A stretch of 64,000 nt of DNA. Source: an uncultured Eubacteriales bacterium (GTDB taxonomy: Bacteria; Bacillota; Clostridia; Oscillospirales; Acutalibacteraceae). Below the pieces are notes generated by a model. That model did no database searches, was not told the origin of the DNA, and was given only the letters and a program-made list of their open reading frames with translations. Location: positions 53,375 through 117,374 of the forward strand of contig CAKVAX010000005.1 in assembly GCA_934725425.1 (NCBI GenBank), written 5' to 3'. Every line of letters begins with the position of its first letter. Position 1 is the first letter of the stretch. Below, in pieces: positions 44,506 to 54,706 of the stretch. Made by a program: the position numbers and the translations under genes.

Positions 44506-46569
44506 ATGTTTAAATTTTCTTTTGAATGGCTAAAAGATTACTGCGGAAAGAATATCAAATTTGACGATATTATTTCAAAATTAAAAATTCAAGGATTTGA
44601 ATTTCAAGGAAGCCAAAAAGCAGGGGACGATGTTGTAACTGCGATAGAGGTTAAGGCGAACCGCCCGGATATGCTCTCTCATATGGGCATAGCTCGCGAA
44701 ATAAAGGCTTTTGACGGTCAAAAAATTCCTCGTGTGGAAAAATCAGATATAAAAATAAATAACGATAAATTCCCCTTAAACATAAATGTAGACCCAAAGT
44801 GCTGCAAGCGTTTTTGCGCCCTTAAACTTAAAAATGTTGATTGTTCGGTCAAAACTCCCGAATACATCACAAAAAGGCTCCATGCTTTGGGGATAAATTC
44901 AGTAAATTCGGTTGTGGATATCGGGAACTACATAATGATTGATATGGGGCAGCCTGTTCATTGCTACGATGAAGATAAATTGTCCGGAAGCTTGCATGTA
45001 AATTTTGCGGATCAAGATAAAGAAATTACCACTTTCTCAGGCGAAACGGCAAAAATAAAAGCCGGAGATATAATTATTTCTGACGACAACGATATTAAAT
45101 GTATCGCAGGAGTTATCGGCTCGGATTCTGCAGCGGTTACCGAAAAAAGCAAGAATATTATCCTTGAAGCTGCCGTTTTCAACGAAGTGAGCGTAAGGCT
45201 TACCTCAAGGAGACTTAAAATTTCCACACCGTCCTCATTCAGATTTGAAAGAGGAGTAAATTCCGAAACTTCTTTTGATATTCTTTCAAAATTTGCCCAA
45301 ATGGTGACAAGTATCTGCGGAGGAACTATCGAAGATTGCGGTTTTGATTATTACCCCGCAGGCCATGTTGAACAGCACTTGAAATTCAGTATAAGGGACA
45401 ATAATAAACTCTTGGGAGTTGAACTTTCGGGAGCTGAAATAATAAGTTATCTGGAAAAATACGACTTTAAATGTCGCACTGAAAGCGACGACATAATAGA
45501 CGTTACAATACCAAATTATAGACTGGATGTTAAAATTCCCGCTGATATAGCCGAAGAAATTGCCAGAATTCACGGCTATGATAATATCATTCCTGTCATG
45601 CCTACAATTCAAACGAGTTACCGCAAAAATGCCGTGTGGAGCAACATGGACACCATACGCGAAACCTTACGCGGACTAGGATTTAGCGAAACAATAAACT
45701 ACTCGTTTATTCCCGCAGACAGCATGAAAATTTTTGATATAAACCCCGACCACAGACTTTATTCAGATTTAATTTTACAAAATCCAATCGCAGGTGCCTA
45801 CGCTCTGATGCGCCCCATGATGACATATTCTTTGCTTAATTGTTTAGCATATAATTATTCCGTCGGGAATTCGAATCTTGCCTTATTTGAAATCGGCAGA
45901 GTTTATTTTAAAGACAAAGAATCCGATACAGGCTGCAAAGAAATTGATACATGTGCATTTATAATGTCAGGAGTTCGTACTCCGCGTGGTTTCGGCAGTG
46001 ACAAAGATATTAAATATACGTATTATGATTTGCTTGGTTACCTGAACATCGTGATGAACAGATTCGGTTGTGAATTTAATCTCGAAAGTGATGATTATAA
46101 ATTCTGCGAAGAAGGTTCCGGCTATTCCCTGATTGTAAACGGTAAAAAAATAGGATTTATCGGAGAATTAAACAGGAGTAAACTCAATAAAATTCCAAAT
46201 GTTAAACTTATAAGGGATAAAATTTTCTACTGCGAATTTTATTTGTCAGAAATTACAGAAAAGGTCAAAAAAATTAATTTCATTTCAAAATATCCACCCG
46301 TGCGCAGGCTCTATAATTTGGTTCAAAAGAAGAATATTCCGGCTGCTGAAGTTATAAAAATAATAAAAAATTCCGGCGATGTAATTCAAAAAGTTACGGT
46401 AAATGATATTTATTCCGATAAGTCTTTTGCAGAAAACCTACATGCCGTTCTGTATGAAGTGAATTACTGTAGCAAAGTTGCAACTTTAACCGCAGAAGAA
46501 ATAGAAAATATAGAAAAAACTTTCCTCTCAAAACTCAGTTCGGAATACGGCATAGAATTTAAAAAATAG
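44506..46569 (+). CDS. pheT: Phenylalanyl-tRNA synthetase beta subunit, short form
   Basis: 687 aa, over 100 shorter than the common form. The N-terminus runs FKFSFEWLKDYCGKNI...GFEFQGSQKAGDDVVTAIEVKANRPDMLSHMGIARE, i.e. directly from the first segment into the B1-like core, so the EMAP/tRNA-binding OB domain normally near residues 40-150 is missing. Retained: the B3/B4 editing region, B5 helix-turn-helix, catalytic-like core, and C-terminal FDX-ACB anticodon-binding domain (FISKYPPVRRLYNLVQKKNI). SD AAGGAG. Likely functional. Confidence 0.95.
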   Translation: MFKFSFEWLKDYCGKNIKFDDIISKLKIQGFEFQGSQKAGDDVVTAIEVKANRPDMLSHMGIAREIKAFDGQKIPRVEKSDIKINNDKFPLNINVDPKCCKRFCALKLKNVDCSVKTPEYITKRLHALGINSVNSVVDIGNYIMIDMGQPVHCYDEDKLSGSLHVNFADQDKEITTFSGETAKIKAGDIIISDDNDIKCIAGVIGSDSAAVTEKSKNIILEAAVFNEVSVRLTSRRLKISTPSSFRFERGVNSETSFDILSKFAQMVTSICGGTIEDCGFDYYPAGHVEQHLKFSIRDNNKLLGVELSGAEIISYLEKYDFKCRTESDDIIDVTIPNYRLDVKIPADIAEEIARIHGYDNIIPVMPTIQTSYRKNAVWSNMDTIRETLRGLGFSETINYSFIPADSMKIFDINPDHRLYSDLILQNPIAGAYALMRPMMTYSLLNCLAYNYSVGNSNLALFEIGRVYFKDKESDTGCKEIDTCAFIMSGVRTPRGFGSDKDIKYTYYDLLGYLNIVMNRFGCEFNLESDDYKFCEEGSGYSLIVNGKKIGFIGELNRSKLNKIPNVKLIRDKIFYCEFYLSEITEKVKKINFISKYPPVRRLYNLVQKKNIPAAEVIKIIKNSGDVIQKVTVNDIYSDKSFAENLHAVLYEVNYCSKVATLTAEEIENIEKTFLSKLSSEYGIEFKK

Positions 46570-46596
46570 ATTGTAGTTTTGTAAATTAAAAAATGC

Positions 46597-46625
46597 TTTA
46601 CATGATTATGGAAAAGTGATATACT
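46597..46625 (+). promoter_or_regulatory. Promoter of rpsO
   Basis: -35 TTTACA (46597-46602), 17-nt spacer, -10 TATACT (46620-46625). The leader of about 80 nt contains short inverted repeats (GGTATCATACC; CCGCGATTAGCGG) that might bind S15. Confidence 0.6.
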
Positions 46626-46712
46626 TAAAAGGTATCATACCCCCTTTCACGGATTATAAATCTGAGATTGCCGCGATTAGCGGTTTGGGTAAAATAAAAT
46701 GAGGTGTAAAAT

Positions 46713-46979
46713 ATGTTGACTCGAGAAGGAAAAAATGAAATTATCGAAAAATTTGCTCTCCATGAGGGCGATACCGGTTCTCCGGAAGTTCAAATAGCTT
46801 TGCTTACCAAAAGAATAAATGATCTTACTGAACATCTTAAAATTCACAAAAAAGATCATCATTCAAGAAGAGGACTTCTTATAATGGTTGGTAAGAGAAG
46901 AAGCTTGCTTAATTATCTTACTAAGAACGATATTAACAGATACAGAACTATTATTGAAAAATTAGGTATACGTAAGTAA
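46713..46979 (+). CDS. rpsO: 30S ribosomal protein S15
   Basis: 88 aa, standard length. [37 protein letters not shown] and the [10 protein letters not shown] motif are diagnostic. It is followed by a terminator and then pnp, the common rpsO-pnp order. Confidence 0.98.
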   Translation: MLTREGKNEIIEKFALHEGDTGSPEVQIALLTKRINDLTEHLKIHKKDHHSRRGLLIMVGKRRSLLNYLTKNDINRYRTIIEKLGIRK

Positions 46980-46996
46980 TTAAGTAAAAAAACTGA

Positions 46997-47028
46997 GCAG
47001 GCAGTTAGTTTAACTGTCTGCTTTCTTT
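46997..47028 (+). terminator. Terminator or attenuator after rpsO
   Basis: GCAGGCAGTTA / TAACTGTCTGC (one G-U pair), GTT loop, then TTTCTTT. Lies between rpsO and pnp. Confidence 0.85.
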
Positions 47029-47083
47029 AAAGTTAATATTTTTATTTGTAAATTAAAAATAATTTTAAATATGGAGGAAGTAA

Positions 47084-49168
47084 ATGTTTGAAAATTATAG
47101 AGTCTTTAAGACTCAATTAGCCGGCAGAAGCCTTGTCGTAGAAACAGGAAAGTTTGCACAACTTGCAAATGGGTCATGTATGGTAAGATACGGAGATACT
47201 TGTGTTCACGTGGCTGTAACGGCGTCAGAAAAACCACGAGACGGAATAGATTTTTTCCCGTTATCTGTTGATTTTGAAGAAAGACTTTATTCGGTAGGAA
47301 AAATTCCGGGTTCTTTTTCGAAAAGAGAAGGCAAACCCTCGGACAAAGCCATTCTTGCGTCAAGAGTTATTGACCGCCCGATAAGGCCTCTTTTCCCCAA
47401 AGATATGCGAAACGATGTTTCTGTGGTTTGCACTGTAATGTCTGTTGATGAAGACTGCTCACCCGAAATAACCGCTATGATTGGTACTTCTATAGCGCTT
47501 AGTATCTCGGATATCCCGTGGGACGGACCGATTTCCGGCTCTTTCGTAGGCCTTGTGAATGGCGAAATAATAATAAATCCTTCCGCTGAGCAACGCAAAA
47601 ATTCCGAACTTTCTTTAACAGTTGCATCAACTGCTGATTTAATCCCAATGATTGAAGCAGGCGCAAAAGAAGTTTCGGACGAAAAAATGTACGAAGCAAT
47701 TTTAGCGGCTCATGAGGTTAACAAAGAAGTAATTAAATTTATAGAAGATATAAAAAATCAAATCGGAAAAAATAAGTTTTCCTACGAGAGTTTTGAACCT
47801 TCAACAGAAATGTTCGAAGCTGTTAAAAACTTTGCCGAAGCCGATGTAAAAGAAGCTCTTTATACCGATGACAAAACTGTTCGTGACGAAAGACTTGTTC
47901 CTATTTACAAAAAAGTTCACGAAAAATTTGACGAAATTTATCCCGATCAAGAAAGCAAAATCGATGAATGCATGTACAAAACTCAAAAATATATTGTTCG
48001 TCGTTGGCTTTTGGATGAACAAAAACGTGTTGACGGAAGAAAAATGGATGAAATTCGTCCTTTGGACGCTCAGGTCGGCCTTTTGCCCAGAGTCCATGGT
48101 TCGGGAATGTTCACAAGGGGTCAAACTCAAGTTCTGACAGTGTTGACTTTAGGACCTATGAGCGATGAACAAATCCTTGACGGAATAGATTCCGAAGAAT
48201 CAAAAAGATATATGCATCATTATAATTTCCCCTCGTATTCCGTCGGAGAAACTCGCCCGAGTCGTGGACCCGGAAGAAGAGAAATAGGCCACGGAGCGCT
48301 TGCCGAAAAGGCTTTGGTTCCGGTTATACCTCCGGTAGATGAATTTCCGTATGCACTAAGACTTGTTTCAGAAGTTCTTTCTTCGAACGGCTCCACTTCA
48401 CAAGCTTCCGTTTGCGGTTCTACTCTTGCGCTTATGGATGCCGGCGTGCCTATTAAAGCGCCTGTTGCGGGTATTTCTTGCGGTCTTATCACTGAGGGTG
48501 ACCGCTTTATGACCATGGTTGATATTCAAGGTCTCGAAGATTTCTTCGGAGATATGGATTTCAAAGTTGCAGGTACTCACAAAGGTATTACCGCCATACA
48601 AATGGATCTTAAAATTCACGGTCTTACCAAAGAAATAATCAAAGAAGCTTTGGAGAAAACTCATAAAGCAAGGGATTATATCCTTGATGAAATTATGCTC
48701 AAAACTATTTCTGAGCCGAGAAAAGAGCTTTCAAAATATGCTCCCAAAGTTATGACGACCTTAATACCCATAGATAAGATAAGAGAAGTTATCGGTTCGG
48801 GCGGAAAAGTCGTTCAAAAGATATGCGCTGATTTTGATGTTAAAGTTGATATAGAAGAAAACGGTCAAGTTTACGTCATGGGCGTGGATACTGTAAATTG
48901 CCGCAAGGCTTTGGATACTGTAATTAATATAGTGCGTGAACCTGAAGTTGGTGCAGTTTACACCGGAAAAGTAATAAGAATTATGGATTTTGGAGCGTTC
49001 ATAGAATTCTTGCCGGGTAAAGAAGGACTTTGTCATATTTCTCAAATTGAAAATCGCCGTGTAAATAAAGTTTCTGATGTTTTATCGGTAGGCGATGAAG
49101 TAACGGTAAGAATTACAGAAATAGACTCCAAAGGAAGAATAAATCTTTCAATGAAGGAATTCAGATAA
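47084..49168 (+). CDS. pnp: Polyribonucleotide nucleotidyltransferase (PNPase)
   Basis: 694 aa. Two RNase PH domains (RLYSVGKIPGSFSKREGKPS; second with SFPSYSVGET-type FPSYSVGETRPSRGPGRREIGHG), followed by KH (IREVIGSGGKVVQKIC) and S1 (VGAVYTGKVIRIMDFGAFIEF) domains. Catalyses 3'-5' phosphorolysis of RNA. SD TGGAGG. Confidence 0.98.
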   Translation: MFENYRVFKTQLAGRSLVVETGKFAQLANGSCMVRYGDTCVHVAVTASEKPRDGIDFFPLSVDFEERLYSVGKIPGSFSKREGKPSDKAILASRVIDRPIRPLFPKDMRNDVSVVCTVMSVDEDCSPEITAMIGTSIALSISDIPWDGPISGSFVGLVNGEIIINPSAEQRKNSELSLTVASTADLIPMIEAGAKEVSDEKMYEAILAAHEVNKEVIKFIEDIKNQIGKNKFSYESFEPSTEMFEAVKNFAEADVKEALYTDDKTVRDERLVPIYKKVHEKFDEIYPDQESKIDECMYKTQKYIVRRWLLDEQKRVDGRKMDEIRPLDAQVGLLPRVHGSGMFTRGQTQVLTVLTLGPMSDEQILDGIDSEESKRYMHHYNFPSYSVGETRPSRGPGRREIGHGALAEKALVPVIPPVDEFPYALRLVSEVLSSNGSTSQASVCGSTLALMDAGVPIKAPVAGISCGLITEGDRFMTMVDIQGLEDFFGDMDFKVAGTHKGITAIQMDLKIHGLTKEIIKEALEKTHKARDYILDEIMLKTISEPRKELSKYAPKVMTTLIPIDKIREVIGSGGKVVQKICADFDVKVDIEENGQVYVMGVDTVNCRKALDTVINIVREPEVGAVYTGKVIRIMDFGAFIEFLPGKEGLCHISQIENRRVNKVSDVLSVGDEVTVRITEIDSKGRINLSMKEFR

Positions 49169-49220
49169 AAATTTTTAGGACGTTTAAAATAGGTTTTCGA
49201 CCTTTGAGTGAGGTATTTTT

Positions 49221-50285
49221 ATGAAAAAAAAGTTTAATAAATGTTTTACTCCCGGAATAGTTGCTTTTTTAACTGTTTTGGTTTGTTCAGTTATTTATAT
49301 TTTGGCTGAAAATCACAACAAGTCTTTGCCGCCTAAAGTTTCGGTTGTTATGCCTGTTTATAATACCGAAAAATATCTTGACGAATCTTTGAACAGCATT
49401 GAAAATCAAACTTTAAAAGATATAGAAATCATTTGTGTAAACGACGGTTCAACAGATAACTCCCTTAAAATATTGGAATCTCACGCCTCTCGCGATGACA
49501 GAATAAAAATAATAAATCAAGAAAATCAAGGCGTTTCCGTTGCCAGAAATACAGGGATCGAAGCTGCAACGGGAGAGTACATATCTTTTGTGGATTCGGA
49601 TGATTTGCTCGTTGATTTTGCTTACGATAAAAGCTACGAAAATGCCTCCAGATTCGGCGTCGATATATTGGAATTTAATTGTTTGGATTTCTTTGACGGA
49701 GAGGACTTTGAAATACCCTCTTATGAACACGATTATTCAAAAGTTAATGTCAGGAAAAGGCGCAAAAACCAAGACCCCTTCGAAACGCTTGACCTTGGGA
49801 GAGGCCCCGTCTGGAATAAATTATGGAGAAGAAAATTTATTTTGGATAATAATCTTAGATTTTGTGAAGGTGCTTCGCGCGGAGAAGACTCTGTTTTCAT
49901 CTGTTTGAGCATGCCTTTGACATATAAAACTGTCGTGGACGATAATATTTTATATTGTTACAGGAAAAATCGAACAGGCTCTTTGATGTCAAAGTCCGAC
50001 TCTGATATAAAAAAGAGGCTCGATAGCTATTTGCTATTGATTGATTATTTTATTGATAACTCTCAGAAAATAAATTATGACGGAAGTGACGATTGGAAAT
50101 TAGGGCTTATACTTGAACTTTCATATGATGTGATTGTTAAGTCTATAAAAGACGACGAGGATATAAAAAATTATTCTGTTAAATCTTTAAATTTGGTAAA
50201 TAAATTTTTGGATATAAACAAAATGACTCCAAGCGAACATTATCAAAAATGCATAGACCATTTGCATCAAATGGCAGAAATTTAA
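49221..50285 (+). CDS. Membrane-anchored family-2 glycosyltransferase
   Basis: 354 aa. An N-terminal membrane anchor (about residues 11-30) precedes a GT-A domain: [50 protein letters not shown] and the metal-binding DxD as FVDSDD. The C-terminal half is less conserved. An N-terminal anchor is unusual for GT2 enzymes, and depending on topology the catalytic domain could face outside. Substrate unknown. It sits between pnp and lepA without other polysaccharide genes. Confidence 0.82.
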   Translation: MKKKFNKCFTPGIVAFLTVLVCSVIYILAENHNKSLPPKVSVVMPVYNTEKYLDESLNSIENQTLKDIEIICVNDGSTDNSLKILESHASRDDRIKIINQENQGVSVARNTGIEAATGEYISFVDSDDLLVDFAYDKSYENASRFGVDILEFNCLDFFDGEDFEIPSYEHDYSKVNVRKRRKNQDPFETLDLGRGPVWNKLWRRKFILDNNLRFCEGASRGEDSVFICLSMPLTYKTVVDDNILYCYRKNRTGSLMSKSDSDIKKRLDSYLLLIDYFIDNSQKINYDGSDDWKLGLILELSYDVIVKSIKDDEDIKNYSVKSLNLVNKFLDINKMTPSEHYQKCIDHLHQMAEI

Positions 50286-50323
50286 TTTTAAAAATGGTTA
50301 GTAATATTAAGGAGAATTTGTAT

Positions 50324-52132
50324 ATGATAGAAAAAGATAAAATCCGCAACTTTAGTATTATTGCCCATATCGACCACGGCAAATCCACCCTTGCAGATAG
50401 GATACTCGAGCTCACCGATGCCGTTTCGAAACGCGAAATGGAAAGCCAGCTTTTGGATAATATGGACCTTGAAAGGGAACGCGGAATAACGATAAAATCC
50501 CATGCGGTTAGTCTCCTTTACAAGGCTGATGACGGTGAAAAATATCTTTTCAATTTGATTGATACCCCGGGCCATGTCGATTTCAATTACGAAGTTTCAA
50601 GGTCGCTCGCCGCTTGTGAAGGTGCAATTTTGGTCGTTGATGCATCACAGGGAATAGAAGCTCAAACTCTCGCCAACACTTATTTGGCGCTTGATGCCGG
50701 GCTTGAGATAATCCCTGTAATTAATAAAATAGACTTACCCAGTGCCGAACCTGACAGAGTATGTCACGAAGTTGAGGATGTTATCGGAATCCCCGCCGAA
50801 GATGCTCCCAGAATTTCAGCTAAAACGGGTCAAAATGTCAAAGATGTACTTGAGAGCATTGTTAAAAATGTCCCGCCTCCAAAAGGCGATGATAACGCTC
50901 CTTTAAAAGCTCTTATTTTCGATTCATATTACGATGCATATAAAGGCGTGGTGGTGTATGTTAGGATAATGGACGGCACCGTAAAAGTCGGTGATAGAAT
51001 CAAATTCATGGCAGGTGGCGGAGTGTTTACCGTTACTGAATGTGGTCTTTCAAAAGCTACCAATCTCGAAAATACCGGCAGCCTTTGCGCCGGAGAAGTC
51101 GGATATATTGCTGCCTCAATTAAGACCGTCAGTATGGCGCACGTGGGTGATACAATTACCCTTGAAAACAAACCTGCAGATAGCCCTCTCCCGGGTTACA
51201 GAGAAGTGAGCCCTATGGTTTTCTGCGGAATTTATCCTCTTGATGGTTCCAAATACGGCGACCTCAAAGATGCTCTTGAAAAGTTAAAATTAAATGATGC
51301 TGCTCTTTGCTACGAGCCCGAAACTTCCACTGCGCTGGGATTTGGGTTCCGCTGTGGATTTTTGGGTCTTCTGCACATGGAAATAATCGAAGAACGCCTT
51401 GAAAGGGAGTACAATTTAGACCTAATAACCACCGCTCCGAGCGTTATTTACAAGATAACCCTTACGGATTCCAGTACGATTTACATCGATAACCCCATAA
51501 ATTACCCCTCTCCAAGCAATATACAGAAGTCGGAAGAGCCCATAACGAACGCCCATATTTACGCTCCTTCAAAATATATCGGAGCAATAATGGAGCTTTG
51601 CCAGGAAAGGCGCGGCGTATTTGTTGATATGAAATATATAGATTCCGAAAGAGTAGATATTCATTATAAATTGCCTCTTAACGAGATTGTCTATGACTTT
51701 TTTGACGCATTAAAGTCGAATACCAAGGGATATGCATCATTCGACTATGAAATGGCAGGATATCAAGATTCCGATCTTGTAAAAATGGACATCATGCTTG
51801 CCGGAGAAGTTGTGGATGCGTTATCGTTCATAATTCACAGAGATAAAGCTTATCAAAGAGCAAGAAAAATGACTGAAAAATTAAAAGAAAAGATTCCTCG
51901 CCAACTTTTTGAAGTGCCTATTCAAGCGTGCATAGGCGGCAAAATTATTGCCAGAGAAACTGTTAAAGCCATGAGAAAAGATGTTCTCGCAAAATGCTAC
52001 GGCGGAGATATTACGCGTAAAAAGAAACTTCTTGAAAAGCAAAAAGAAGGTAAAAAACGTATGAGGCAACTCGGAAAAGTTGAAATTCCTCAAGATGCGT
52101 TCATGTCGGTTCTTAAGCTTGATGAAGATTAA
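50324..52132 (+). CDS. lepA: Elongation factor 4 (LepA)
   Basis: 602 aa from the ATG after AAGGAG; the longer frame starts inside the preceding gene. GTPase motifs [36 protein letters not shown]. LepA-specific C-terminal domain: [19 protein letters not shown] and [20 protein letters not shown]. Ribosomal back-translocase / assembly GTPase. Confidence 0.97.
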   Translation: MIEKDKIRNFSIIAHIDHGKSTLADRILELTDAVSKREMESQLLDNMDLERERGITIKSHAVSLLYKADDGEKYLFNLIDTPGHVDFNYEVSRSLAACEGAILVVDASQGIEAQTLANTYLALDAGLEIIPVINKIDLPSAEPDRVCHEVEDVIGIPAEDAPRISAKTGQNVKDVLESIVKNVPPPKGDDNAPLKALIFDSYYDAYKGVVVYVRIMDGTVKVGDRIKFMAGGGVFTVTECGLSKATNLENTGSLCAGEVGYIAASIKTVSMAHVGDTITLENKPADSPLPGYREVSPMVFCGIYPLDGSKYGDLKDALEKLKLNDAALCYEPETSTALGFGFRCGFLGLLHMEIIEERLEREYNLDLITTAPSVIYKITLTDSSTIYIDNPINYPSPSNIQKSEEPITNAHIYAPSKYIGAIMELCQERRGVFVDMKYIDSERVDIHYKLPLNEIVYDFFDALKSNTKGYASFDYEMAGYQDSDLVKMDIMLAGEVVDALSFIIHRDKAYQRARKMTEKLKEKIPRQLFEVPIQACIGGKIIARETVKAMRKDVLAKCYGGDITRKKKLLEKQKEGKKRMRQLGKVEIPQDAFMSVLKLDED

Positions 52133-52154
52133 TAAATAAGGGCAGGTGTTTTAG

Positions 52155-53258
52155 TTGCATAAAGATTTTTTGGGTATTTATATCCACGTTCCTTTTTGCA
52201 AAAGCAAATGCCCTTATTGCGATTTTTATTCGGTTCCTTTTTCTGAAGATATTATCGAGAAGTACGTAAAAAGCGTTTGCAACGAGCTTTTCAAATACTC
52301 TCTTAAAACCGACAAAATAGTAGATACCATATATTTTGGTGGGGGCACTCCCAGCTTATTGAGCACCAAACATATTTTTAAAATTTTAGAAAATATTCAA
52401 AAAAATTTTAGGGTTTCAACCCCCGAGATAACTATGGAAATTAATCCTGCCGATTGTGATATTCAATATTTCAGCGAAATAAAAAATATGGGTGTGAATC
52501 GCATATCCCTCGGAGTACAGTCTTTTCAAGATTCTCAGCTTAAAATTTTAGGTCGCAGACATACCGTAGAAGATTCTGTTAAGTCATTTGAGAGTATTAA
52601 ATCCGTAGGGATAACAAATATTTCTTTTGACTTTATGATTGGAATTCCCGGACAAAATTTCAAAGGAATAGACAGCTTTTTTGATTTCTGCAAAAATAAT
52701 TCTATTCCTCATATTTCAACATATATTTTGAAAATTGAAAAAGGTACGCCGTATTTTTATAACAAAAAAAATTTCGTTTTCCCGACAGATGACCGGTGCG
52801 CAGATATGTACGAATATGTTTGCGAAAAGGCGAAAAATATCGGATATAATCATTATGAAATTTCTAATTTTTCATATGATAATTTCGAAAGTCGCCATAA
52901 TATGAAATACTGGAATTTGGACGATTATATAGGCGTCGGGCCGGGCGCACACAGCTTGTTCGAAAATAAAAGGTTTTATTATTCAAGAAATTTATCCGAA
53001 TTTATTAATGCTCCCAAAATTTTAAATGAAGGAGTTTTCGAGCCTGAAAAAGAATACATTATGCTAGCTCTCAGAACTGAAAAGGGAGTGACTAACGAAG
53101 AATTCAAAAAAAAATTTAATAAAAATATTCCCGAAGAATATTTTAAAAGAGCAGAAAAATTTATAAAATATGGTTTAATTGAAAAAATTGACGAAGGTTT
53201 CAGGCTTACAGAGAGGAGTTTTTTGCTTTCAAACATTGTTATTTCTGAAATAATATAA
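52155..53258 (+). CDS. hemW: Heme chaperone HemW-type radical SAM protein
   Basis: 367 aa, TTG start after GGCAGGTG. Radical-SAM motif CKSKCPYC (Cys15, 19, 22) with the FYS continuation typical of HemW, GGGTPSLL, NRISLGVQSFQDSQLKILGR and the C-terminal HemW domain (HNMKYWNLDDYIGVGPGAHS). It follows lepA by 22 nt, a gene order common in Bacillota. It delivers heme in other species; in an anaerobe without obvious heme genes here the role is open. Confidence 0.93.
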   Translation: MHKDFLGIYIHVPFCKSKCPYCDFYSVPFSEDIIEKYVKSVCNELFKYSLKTDKIVDTIYFGGGTPSLLSTKHIFKILENIQKNFRVSTPEITMEINPADCDIQYFSEIKNMGVNRISLGVQSFQDSQLKILGRRHTVEDSVKSFESIKSVGITNISFDFMIGIPGQNFKGIDSFFDFCKNNSIPHISTYILKIEKGTPYFYNKKNFVFPTDDRCADMYEYVCEKAKNIGYNHYEISNFSYDNFESRHNMKYWNLDDYIGVGPGAHSLFENKRFYYSRNLSEFINAPKILNEGVFEPEKEYIMLALRTEKGVTNEEFKKKFNKNIPEEYFKRAEKFIKYGLIEKIDEGFRLTERSFLLSNIVISEII

Positions 53259-53284
53259 AATTTTAAAAAATATGAAAAAATATG

Positions 53285-53314
53285 TTGACAAAAGTTTGCG
53301 TGTTATGCTATAAT
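53285..53314 (+). promoter_or_regulatory. Promoter of tRNA-Met-Glu
   Basis: -35 TTGACA (53285-53290), 18-nt spacer, -10 TATAAT (53309-53314), about 33 nt before the transcript's mature tRNA-Met end. Confidence 0.8.
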
Positions 53315-53353
53315 AAAATCGTTGTGTGACACATGCAACTTGGTTGTGAAGAT

Positions 53354-53430
53354 GGCGGCATAGCTCAGTTGGCTAGAGCATTCGGTTCATACCCGAAGTG
53401 TCGATGGTTCGAGTCCATCTGTCGCTACCA
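53354..53430 (+). tRNA. tRNA-Met(CAT), elongator
   Basis: 77 nt with encoded CCA. Acceptor GGCGGCA pairs with TGTCGCT; anticodon stem TTCGG/CCGAA around loop TTCATAC. It is elongator-like by the closed first acceptor pair (G-U) and the anticodon stem. Confidence 0.93.
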
Positions 53431-53443
53431 GAGTATTTTTAAT

Positions 53444-53518
53444 GGCCCGGTGGTCAAGCGGTTAAGACACCGCCCTTTCACGGCGGTAACACGAGTTCGA
53501 TTCTCGTCCGGGTCACCA
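53444..53518 (+). tRNA. tRNA-Glu(TTC)
   Basis: 75 nt with encoded CCA, 13 nt after tRNA-Met. Anticodon stem CCGCC/GGCGG around loop CTTTCAC; T arm GAGTTCGATTCTC. Confidence 0.96.
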
Positions 53519-53544
53519 TTTTATATAGTTTGTCGGTGAATTAT

Positions 53545-53904
53545 ATGTACAAACTTAAATTTATAAACAATGATAATCTTCCTCTATTTAAATATATAGT
53601 TAATGGCAGTAAAAAAGCCGAGGGCCGAGTAGCTTCCGACTATGTGAAAAAATTTAAAGTAGGGGAAGAACTTTTATTGCAGGCTACAGGTGAATTCCTT
53701 GTGGTCAAAATAACTTATTTAAATTTCTATAAAAGTTTTGAAGAAATGCTAAACGCCGAAGGATTTAAAAACATGATTCCTTTTGCTGAAAATTTTGAAG
53801 ATGCATTGAATGTTTACAGAGGTTTTCCCGGTTCCAAAAGGGTGGAAAGCATGGGCTGCTGCGCCATTGGAATAAAATATCTAAGAGGGAAATTGTTGAA
53901 TTAG
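53545..53904 (+). CDS. ASCH-domain protein
   Basis: 119 aa from ATG; a TTG five codons upstream has no better SD. Features of the ASCH/PUA-like fold: IVNGSKKAEGRVASDYVKKF at the N-terminus (K/R-rich substrate loop), strand pair VGEELLLQATGEFLVVKIT, and the helix around SFEEMLNAEGFKNMIP, ending in CAIGIKYL. ASCH proteins bind RNA or cleave nucleoside derivatives. Lies in the middle of a tRNA cluster, and an RNA-related role is a guess. Confidence 0.8.
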   Translation: MYKLKFINNDNLPLFKYIVNGSKKAEGRVASDYVKKFKVGEELLLQATGEFLVVKITYLNFYKSFEEMLNAEGFKNMIPFAENFEDALNVYRGFPGSKRVESMGCCAIGIKYLRGKLLN

Positions 53905-53918
53905 CTTTTTTGCAGTTT

Positions 53919-53995
53919 GGACGCATAGCTCAGCTGGTTAGAGCGTTCGCCTCACACGCGAGAGGTCAAGGGTTCGAGTCCCTTTGTGTCCACCA
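53919..53995 (+). tRNA. tRNA-Val(CAC)
   Basis: 77 nt with encoded CCA. Acceptor GGACGCA/TGTGTCC, anticodon stem TTCGC/GCGAG around CTCACAC; T arm GGGTTCGAGTCCC. Confidence 0.95.
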
Positions 53996-54053
53996 TAATT
54001 AATTTACCTGTTGAAAAATTTTGTTCATGTGATAATAAACGGGAGTGTTTGTC

Positions 54054-54581
54054 ATTTTAAACGTAAGAAACAGCATTAAGATTGTGTTGTTAAATCCAGA
54101 AAATAAAATTTTGTTGATGGGAATTGATGATAAATCAATTACAAGTGCAGACAAAACATATAACGGTAAGTTTTGGCAGTTAATAGGTGGAAAAATTGAA
54201 AACGGTGAAGATGTGGCGTCTGCCGCCAAAAGAGAATTATTTGAAGAAACCGGCTTAAGTGAGAACGACGTGAAATTTGGAAATATCGTGTGGAAAGGCA
54301 AACTGGTTTTAATGATGAATGGGGTAGAAACCTTGATAAATCAGCGTTTCATTGTAGCAAGAACAGAAAAAAATGCAGTTACAATGAAATATTTAACTCC
54401 TGAGGAAAAAACTGTGGCCAAAGAATTAAAGTGGTTTTCTGTCGATGAAATTAAAGATAGCGATGATATTATTTATCCGGTAGGATTAGATGAGTATCTG
54501 TCAGATTTGATTAAGAACGGAGAACCTGACGATACTATTGAAATTATTTTAGATAGGAAACCAAAAATAAAAGTGAACTAG
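54054..54581 (+). CDS. NUDIX hydrolase
   Basis: About 175 aa. The Nudix box is intact: GGKIENGEDVASAAKRELFE followed by ETGL (G-x5-E-x7-R-E-L-x-E-E-x-G). It hydrolyses a nucleoside diphosphate derivative; the substrate cannot be told. The start is uncertain. A GTG at 54045 overlaps the only SD (GGGAG, 54041-54045), whereas ATT at 54054 is 8 nt after it and gives the usual short NUDIX N-terminus (LNVRNSIKIVLLN). The coordinate given assumes ATT. Confidence 0.85.
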   Translation: MLNVRNSIKIVLLNPENKILLMGIDDKSITSADKTYNGKFWQLIGGKIENGEDVASAAKRELFEETGLSENDVKFGNIVWKGKLVLMMNGVETLINQRFIVARTEKNAVTMKYLTPEEKTVAKELKWFSVDEIKDSDDIIYPVGLDEYLSDLIKNGEPDDTIEIILDRKPKIKVN

Positions 54582-54609
54582 TCGAGTATTTATTCATAAA
54601 CTTTGACGA

Positions 54610-54642
54610 CCCCTCCCGGTTTATCCGAGGGGGTATTTTTTG
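54610..54642 (+). terminator. Terminator after the NUDIX gene
   Basis: CCCCTC/GAGGGG stem with internal CGG-TTTA-TCC and then TATTTTTT. Confidence 0.85.
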
Positions 54643-54706
54643 AACAAATTTGTTTGTAAATAATTTTCAAAATCAAAAAACTGACTGTAAAAGCAGACAG
54701 TTCTTA

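Noticed and set aside
53333..53539. 68-aa frame spanning the tRNA-Met and tRNA-Glu genes
   Set aside because: The sequence is explained by two cloverleaf tRNAs.
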